Virus record (IMG/VR): IMGVR_UViG_3300034073_003583
Coordinates: 1 to 24,096 of that record
Reading direction: 5' to 3' (one strand)
Length of the DNA stretch: 24,096 nt
Origin: a virus
A program made the position numbers and the translations under genes. The notes under the pieces were generated by a model that worked only from the letters and a program-made list of their open reading frames with translations, did no database searches and was not told the origin of the DNA. This document shows, piece by piece, positions 20,501 through 24,096 of the stretch; the first letter of the stretch is position 1, and each line of letters begins with the position of its first letter.

Positions 20501-22172
20501 CATCAATCGCAAACCCGCCAACGGCGTCGCGCGCCTGGTTTATTTCTCCGGCTAGTGCGCTCATTGGCCCGCCGAGCATGGCCAGCTTGTTGTAGACGCT
20601 CGCCACAACATCAATTGTATCGCGTAAAAAGCGCCCGACTGCCGCCTGAGCGTCCGCAAGGATAAGCCGAACGCTTGCAATGGCATTTGCGATTCTGCCA
20701 AATGCATCTATTGCCGCCTCTTTGCCGGCCACCCATATGTCTATAAAAGTGTCTTTCACGCGCCCAAACTCGGCTGCCGCCATTGCGACAAAAACTTCTA
20801 GCGCCGTGTTTAGGTGCATTATTTCGTCATACGCATCCTTGAACAAATCCAACAGCGTGGTATTCCCGCCAAACCAGTCTAGCGATACGCCAACGGAATC
20901 TAAACCGGTTGGAATCTCGTTTACAACGTCAACAATTTGGACAAAGCCGGAAGCGATTAAATCAAGCGCCGGCAAAAGGCTCTCAAAATTCTCCCGCCAG
21001 ATGTCTACCTCGTCGCCAAGCGCGGCAAAATCTTCGGATTCTGAGAAGGTTTGTAGGCTCTCGAAAATCTCTTTTAGTAGTTTATTGACCTCAATTAATG
21101 CCGGAGTTAAAGCCGGGCCTAAAACATTATCAATTGAAAATGCTGCAATGTTTTGCAACATGCTAATGGATATTTCAGTCTGGCGCGAAAACGATTGCAT
21201 GCCAGCGGCGGCTTGGTCTGCCGCTGTAGTTGTTCCGGTTAGTTTCCCGGTTAGCGTTTCGATTGATTGCGCACCCTGAATAAGAATTTGGGCGCTTGCC
21301 ACGTTCTCGGCATTAAAGACTTTTGCCAGTGCCGCCGTGTTATTCATAATCGGCGCGAGGCGTCCTAATGCGGCGGATAAGCCCTCCGTTTTAAGCGTGG
21401 CATCCAAGCCGGAAATGCCGAAATCTTTTAAGCGGTCGCCATTCGTCTGGATTGCAAGCAAGATATTACGTAACGCCGTGCCAGCTTCCGACCCCTTTAA
21501 CTGGCGTTGTGCCATTACCTGTAACGCGGCGTTGTATTCCTCAAAGCCTACGCTTGCGGCGGATGCCACGGCGCCGCTTACGCGCATCGCCTCAACTACC
21601 TGAGTAATAGACGATGAACCTAGCTGAGCGCCAGCGGCCAAGACATTGCCGAACCTGTCCGCCTCTTTGGCGGCATCCTTGGCCGCTACAGCCCATTGAT
21701 TAAGCCCTGCCGTAATCGCGGCAGCGGCATCGGCGTCAGTCATCGCGTCGCCCGTGGCTTTGGCGGCGTCGGCAAGTTCAAGGCTTTGGTCGGTGACGGC
21801 TTTGAGCGCGGCAGGCATTTCTAGCAGGGAGGGCATTTCGCTACCGATTACGCCAAACGCCTGCGCCACATCGGCGGCAAATCGCCCCATAGCCACGCCT
21901 GAACTAAGCGCCGCTGCCTTTATGTCAGCAAGCGCCGCGCCGGTCAGGTTGGCGGCGTTTTGAGTGGCGGCATCGTATTTAATCCAGGCGTTTGCCGCCG
22001 CACCGATTGTCAGCATCTCACCGGCAAATTTAGCGGCGCTTAATGCGAGGTCTTTAAGGCTATCGTCCGCGCCATGGGCTGAGCGCTCAATCTGGTTTAG
22101 TGCGTTGCGCACTTCCAGCGAACCTGACCGCGCCCCGGATGAATCCACGATAATACGTATAACTCTATCCAT
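17532..22172 (-). CDS. Tape measure protein (TP901 family), 1546 residues
   Basis: Sets tail length and is ejected ahead of DNA in siphoviruses. The TP901-type core lies at about residues 60-335 (for example FAADVAQAFGVIGSEMPSLL and VEAMRVSGAVASAASVGFEEYNAALQVM). Residues about 590-825 are long charged coiled coil. About 890-990 are very glycine- and alanine-rich with hydrophobic stretches, suited to membrane interaction. A proline/glutamine linker lies at about 1457-1487. With the usual 0.15 nm per residue this predicts a tail of roughly 230 nm. ATG at 22172 lies within the end of the frameshifted chaperone ORF, 8 bases overlapping. Many open frames on the opposite strand are shadows. Confidence 0.95.
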   Translation of the reverse strand: MDRVIRIIVDSSGARSGSLEVRNALNQIERSAHGADDSLKDLALSAAKFAGEMLTIGAAANAWIKYDAATQNAANLTGAALADIKAAALSSGVAMGRFAADVAQAFGVIGSEMPSLLEMPAALKAVTDQSLELADAAKATGDAMTDADAAAAITAGLNQWAVAAKDAAKEADRFGNVLAAGAQLGSSSITQVVEAMRVSGAVASAASVGFEEYNAALQVMAQRQLKGSEAGTALRNILLAIQTNGDRLKDFGISGLDATLKTEGLSAALGRLAPIMNNTAALAKVFNAENVASAQILIQGAQSIETLTGKLTGTTTAADQAAAGMQSFSRQTEISISMLQNIAAFSIDNVLGPALTPALIEVNKLLKEIFESLQTFSESEDFAALGDEVDIWRENFESLLPALDLIASGFVQIVDVVNEIPTGLDSVGVSLDWFGGNTTLLDLFKDAYDEIMHLNTALEVFVAMAAAEFGRVKDTFIDIWVAGKEAAIDAFGRIANAIASVRLILADAQAAVGRFLRDTIDVVASVYNKLAMLGGPMSALAGEINQARDAVGGFAIDGVMAGNALREELKTRTAVIQDQIANYHQLGIEQEKATAESYAQATALVEESVARHEAAKGATAQAREKAAYSRETDKAIAAIEKENAELMNAGTATKSAGAGMASLAGETAKASGKLSEAEKAAKRAADEVENLWERIADESATLGMDEIEKKAWSLAEAMRAVGADEGLIKTKTEEYETQLRLNEEFENAVEMNEKMAQAADQRAASQRASLDELKEEIGYMKIVNSEERARAKFLDGYDEKHRAAAAALYDQQTALEGQQAALAENKRMWDEIGQKAEEFFTDLLVNGKADFKSLADYAKKVLIKMFIDSATAGRGIFGQLAGVFGGLGAAGTASASGGGGGGGLGMLGGLLQYGASLATGAGFTGLGSLLGGAGVGSQLGLFGGGLSYGASAIGAGSTMAGVGSILGAAAPWLAGGMALFSLLGDKFKGETRGGGAYSLSGEGAFDRMRGPSGGDIGGSEGRSAVQTGMQAASNTLNGLLAMLGSSARVNTYSGILETSGKGRGGVGAGGTLSTGQSFGEVQTPGGQNVWDPRVSRTLTGEEAGEAFGLQLGQSVLEGIKAAPDTPEWAQAMLDIDIGLLNEEQVNSLTANLQGMAQASATFKAMGGDFGQLAKDLKPEEIISGVQALAGINPVLGALRISALGVDTAGVQAADGLAELFGGLEQFGQATSAYYQEFFSETEREAYRLESATSRLNSGFKDLGMEVPKTREEFRALVSSLDLSTESGRQLFKALMDLAGAADVAYDAVEAAAERADDTTENAEEQTTAMDSLTDAQEAYMNQVHQIPPAMSEAGDAISDFANRAMQAAQSLWDWLDRQALGDTSSLNPMEQLAEAERQAMSLYNAAMAGDVEAAGRLPQALDTLLAHRRAVYGSQGYAEYEAAIRSGAARVAGRMEGTQPQASAPVNGQAPAQSPQLPAPQQPQGGGGFGVTESLMRTLFSQLVDAIKTGDAEQERLLKSIIQRFDAASEYVARNIRLTAGAGESW

Positions 22173-22542
22173 TGAAAATCTCCAGCGCGCCGTGTTCGAT
22201 TATCTCAAGGCCGGCAAGTGTTTCGGGTTCAACTGCCAGGCTAATCAGGCTTAGCTTCGCCTGGATTTGCTGCCAGTCTAGGCCGGAAATATTGCCGTTT
22301 GGGGCATACCGCCATAAGCCGGAAACGCGGAAAAATAACGAGATTGTTGGTTCATTCTCTGGGAATAAAAAGAATTCATCATCATCAATTTTCCGCTTCC
22401 GCTTATTTATCTTCTCAAGCGTTGCGGCGTCCAGATAGGTTGCCGCGCCGCTTGTTTCATCTTTTACTTTTGGGCGCTTGGATTGCCGCGCCCAGGCTTT
22501 TGCGAAATCACTTAGGTTTCCGAAACTGATTACCTCGGTAAT
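22165..22542 (-). CDS. Tail assembly chaperone, downstream frame (DUF1799-like), no own start
   Basis: Continuous open frame between a TAA (22545-22543) and a TAG (22167-22165), with no ATG, GTG or TTG codon in frame. From the likely junction it adds 118 residues, including FLFPENEPTISLFFRVSGLW and SGLDWQQIQAKLSLI. These resemble DUF1799, a small protein normally found just before the tape measure gene. The frame is +1 relative to the upstream chaperone gene and overlaps it for the stretch 22508-22542. It is thus expected as the C-terminal part of a fusion, like lambda gpGT, of about 217 residues. Coordinates give the open frame, not a start codon. Confidence 0.8.
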   Translation of the reverse strand: MTEVISFGNLSDFAKAWARQSKRPKVKDETSGAATYLDAATLEKINKRKRKIDDDEFFLFPENEPTISLFFRVSGLWRYAPNGNISGLDWQQIQAKLSLISLAVEPETLAGLEIIEHGALEIFNG

Positions 22543-22819
22543 TTACCAGGGCCGCCGCCGTCGCTGCGCTCAAAATGAAGTCGGTTTTGACAAAGTTCAC
22601 CGCGTCATCCGCGCTCAAGGTTTCGCCGTTCTCGTTTTCCAGTTCCAGACCTTCAACGGAAAGCAAAAAGTTGTCTAATAGGTCGCCGTCTTCGGTGTTC
22701 TTTTTGAATTCCGCCATAGTCGGCACGCGGAAAGTAGCCATGAAAGAACCGGCATCATTACCTTCGCCGTCCTTAACTTCAACTTTCAACTTCTTAGTTC
22801 CACTGATTTTGTATTTCAT
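22508..22819 (-). CDS. Tail assembly chaperone, upstream frame, 103 residues
   Basis: Equivalent in position and role to lambda gpG: a small acidic protein between the tail tube and tape measure genes that chaperones tape measure protein during assembly. It starts MKYKISGTKKLKVEVKDGEG and contains ATFRVPTMAEFKKNTEDGDLLDNFLLSVEGLELE, then a helical end with SADDAVNFVKTDFILSAATAAALVNYRG. This fold pattern (short beta start, helical rest) is common to such chaperones. Most ribosomes should stop at TGA 22508-22510. A fraction should shift to the +1 frame near TTT-C (22525-22522), giving the long form. Confidence 0.85.
   Translation of the reverse strand: MKYKISGTKKLKVEVKDGEGNDAGSFMATFRVPTMAEFKKNTEDGDLLDNFLLSVEGLELENENGETLSADDAVNFVKTDFILSAATAAALVNYRGNQFRKPK
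22522..22525 (-). promoter_or_regulatory. Candidate +1 ribosomal frameshift site (TTT-C)
   Basis: In the 35-base overlap of the two chaperone frames, CAG-TTT-CGG-A is the only place where a tRNA can move forward one base and re-pair fully: phenylalanine tRNA from UUU to UUC. The other codons of the overlap would mispair. A -2 shift would give the same frame, but no codon there re-pairs cleanly two bases back. The site is inferred. Confidence 0.5.
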
Positions 22820-22833
22820 CGCCTAATTTCCTC

Positions 22834-23979
22834 TTAATAAAACGCCAAAAACCACTTGGGGTTTACGCCGTCCTTAGTACAAGCCGCCTCGATGCTGTAT
22901 TCGTCTAGGCCGTCGCTATCGGATTCGGTTAAGCCGGTGATCTGCGCATTCGGCACGCCAAGCGCAACACGTTCGCCGGCCCCGGTTCCGTAAATGGTCA
23001 GCACTTCAAACGTATCATCAGCATCGCGCAAGGCGAACGGGTTAAAGTCGCTCAAATCCGGGCGCGTCACGTTAATGCTCACGGTAGGCTTGGCGTCAGT
23101 AATCATGATAGCGGTGATGCCGTCGCCAGCTTCCGCGCATTTGATTTGCGAGACGGTGTTCCCCATGTCGAAATTCAGGGACTTCAGCGCCCCCGTACAG
23201 CCGGCAGGCATCGCACCTAGTTTCAGCGTGGCACCATTGAACGGTTGCGGGTCAACATCCGAGACAGTGCCAGCGGTGGCTGCGCTGTCCACAGGTGCGG
23301 CATAAATGCCGGTGATGGTAAAGTCCAACGTGGGCAAGCCGTCCGATTCCATAGCAATCGTGGCGGTTCCCATCGCGCCCGTGACCTGCTTGATAATTCC
23401 GTCCGGGTAATCGCGAATGCTGGCGGTTTGCATAACTGCGTAGTCGCTAGTAGGCGTATAAAGCGCGCTGGTGACTACGCTAGACGGGGTGGCCGTGGCG
23501 CTAGAAGTCCCGCCAGTGACCAGGGCAGCGTCGGTAAACGTGCCGGCCACGTCGCGCAGGAAAATGTTGGTTGCCGTGGTGGCCAAGACAACGCCAGAGA
23601 TAGCCGTGGTTCCCTGCGTTACGGTTTCGCCAACGGTGAAGGTGCCGGTAATCGAAGGGACAACCAACACCTTGCCAGCCTCGTACTTAGCCGCGCACGC
23701 CTGCAAAAGCGGGTCAACTTCAGGCACGGGCGAAACAGCCCCGCCGCCTTTGACCTCGGCTTGCGCCTTAAAATCCCAGACTTTAGAAGTGGTGACGCCG
23801 CCGAACGTGCCGAAGTCGGCGCTCAATACATCGCGCTCAATGAAGTTGGCGGTAGAGTCATTCGATACACCCACGTTTAGCAACATGGTGTTGTATCCGG
23901 TATTCGGGTCTGTGCCTTTGGTGGTTTCAGTTACGGCGGAAACCCAGCGCTTGCGCGCGATTTTAGGTGTAAAAGCCAT
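22834..23979 (-). CDS. Major tail tube protein with inserted domain, 381 residues
   Basis: Forms the tail tube as stacked hexameric rings. ATG at 23979 has GAGGAATAAAGAC upstream. The first 100 residues (MAFTPKIARKRWVSAVTETT to DPLLQACAAKYE) and the region after about 175 (SIRDYPDGIIKQVTGAMGTATI to the end) show the usual tail tube layout. Residues about 102-170 (VLVVPSITGTFTVGETVTQG and on) form a threonine- and glycine-rich extra segment that looks like a small beta domain inserted in a surface loop. The order tube, chaperones, tape measure, tip is canonical for siphoviruses and supports the call. Confidence 0.85.
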   Translation of the reverse strand: MAFTPKIARKRWVSAVTETTKGTDPNTGYNTMLLNVGVSNDSTANFIERDVLSADFGTFGGVTTSKVWDFKAQAEVKGGGAVSPVPEVDPLLQACAAKYEAGKVLVVPSITGTFTVGETVTQGTTAISGVVLATTATNIFLRDVAGTFTDAALVTGGTSSATATPSSVVTSALYTPTSDYAVMQTASIRDYPDGIIKQVTGAMGTATIAMESDGLPTLDFTITGIYAAPVDSAATAGTVSDVDPQPFNGATLKLGAMPAGCTGALKSLNFDMGNTVSQIKCAEAGDGITAIMITDAKPTVSINVTRPDLSDFNPFALRDADDTFEVLTIYGTGAGERVALGVPNAQITGLTESDSDGLDEYSIEAACTKDGVNPKWFLAFY

Positions 23980-23983
23980 GTCT

Positions 23984-24096
23984 TTATTCCTCGCTGTAAA
24001 CGTCCCAGCCTGCCGACTGGAACAATGAAATTAAATCCGATTCACTAATGCGCGGTTCCTGGCTTTCCGCCTCGCACCATGCGCGCGCTACGCCGG
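23984..24096 (-). CDS. C-terminal end of a partial gene upstream of the tail tube gene
   Basis: An open frame enters from the right edge and stops with TAA at 23984-23986, four bases before the tail tube ATG. The last 36 residues include ARAWCEAESQEPRISESDLI and end QSAGWDVYSEE. In siphoviruses the gene before the tail tube protein is often the tail terminator or a head-tail connector; the visible piece is too short to decide. Confidence 0.65.
   Translation of the reverse strand, partial: GVARAWCEAESQEPRISESDLISLFQSAGWDVYSEE

Noticed and set aside
20680-21279. Long plus-strand frames opposite the tape measure gene
   Set aside because: Serine- and alanine-rich mirror translations of a helical protein; no start signals and no recognisable motif.
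1-24096. tRNA genes, integrase and attachment site, insertion sequences
   Set aside because: No cloverleaf, recombinase motif, transposase or target-site duplication was recognised by reading; a dedicated tRNA search was not possible here.

Overview
The window reads as part of the genome of a tailed double-stranded DNA phage or prophage with a long non-contractile tail (siphovirus type). The evidence is a compact phage replication and recombination module next to a canonical tail operon: tail tube protein, frameshifted tail chaperones, a 1546-residue tape measure protein, then tail-tip proteins. Promoters match the sigma70 consensus (TTGACA / TATAAT with 17-base spacers) and Shine-Dalgarno sites are strong, which suggests a bacterial, probably proteobacterial, host. 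That host assignment is inference. No integrase, lysis, portal, capsid or terminase gene lies in the window, so lifestyle cannot be settled, although a small Cro/CI-like regulator sits at a divergent promoter.

Layout. (1) 1-2076, minus strand: a packed strip of small unknown genes driven by a perfect consensus promoter at 2048-2076. It contains a 36-base direct repeat that leaves a broken copy of a gene start. (2) 2077-2446, non-coding: a dense array of ACCCTC/GAGGGT repeats in both orientations with perfect stems, the best candidate for a replication origin or a replication-protein binding region. (3) 2447-4632, minus strand: a Toprim primase-helicase and a 58-residue helix-turn-helix regulator. 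(4) 4672-4705: divergent promoter region with a large inverted repeat. (5) 4745-11459, plus strand: recombination and replication operon with a Sak4-like ATPase, a DUF669 protein, a winged-helix-like protein, a RecB-type Fe-S nuclease, a superfamily 2 helicase with two zinc ribbons, a VRR-NUC nuclease, a small protein and a four-helix membrane protein. (6) 11460-13356, plus strand: a second accessory strip with its own promoters and terminators, and a 22-residue predicted membrane peptide. (7) 13336-24096, minus strand: tail operon, transcribed toward the early genes and meeting them at a 21-base convergent overlap.

How the parts fit. The ATPase, DUF669 protein, exonuclease, helicase, VRR-NUC nuclease and primase-helicase together look like a self-contained recombination-dependent replication system. 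The two accessory strips flank it and share a nearly identical promoter block, similar CCACAC-rich leaders and a pair of related small proteins, so they may be controlled together. In the tail operon the second chaperone reading frame has no ATG, GTG or TTG start and lies in the +1 frame of the first, so it should be made only by frameshifting.

The most promising items for follow-up are the repeat array at 2085-2403, the non-standard tail-chaperone frameshift, and the duplicated promoter and small-gene cassettes.
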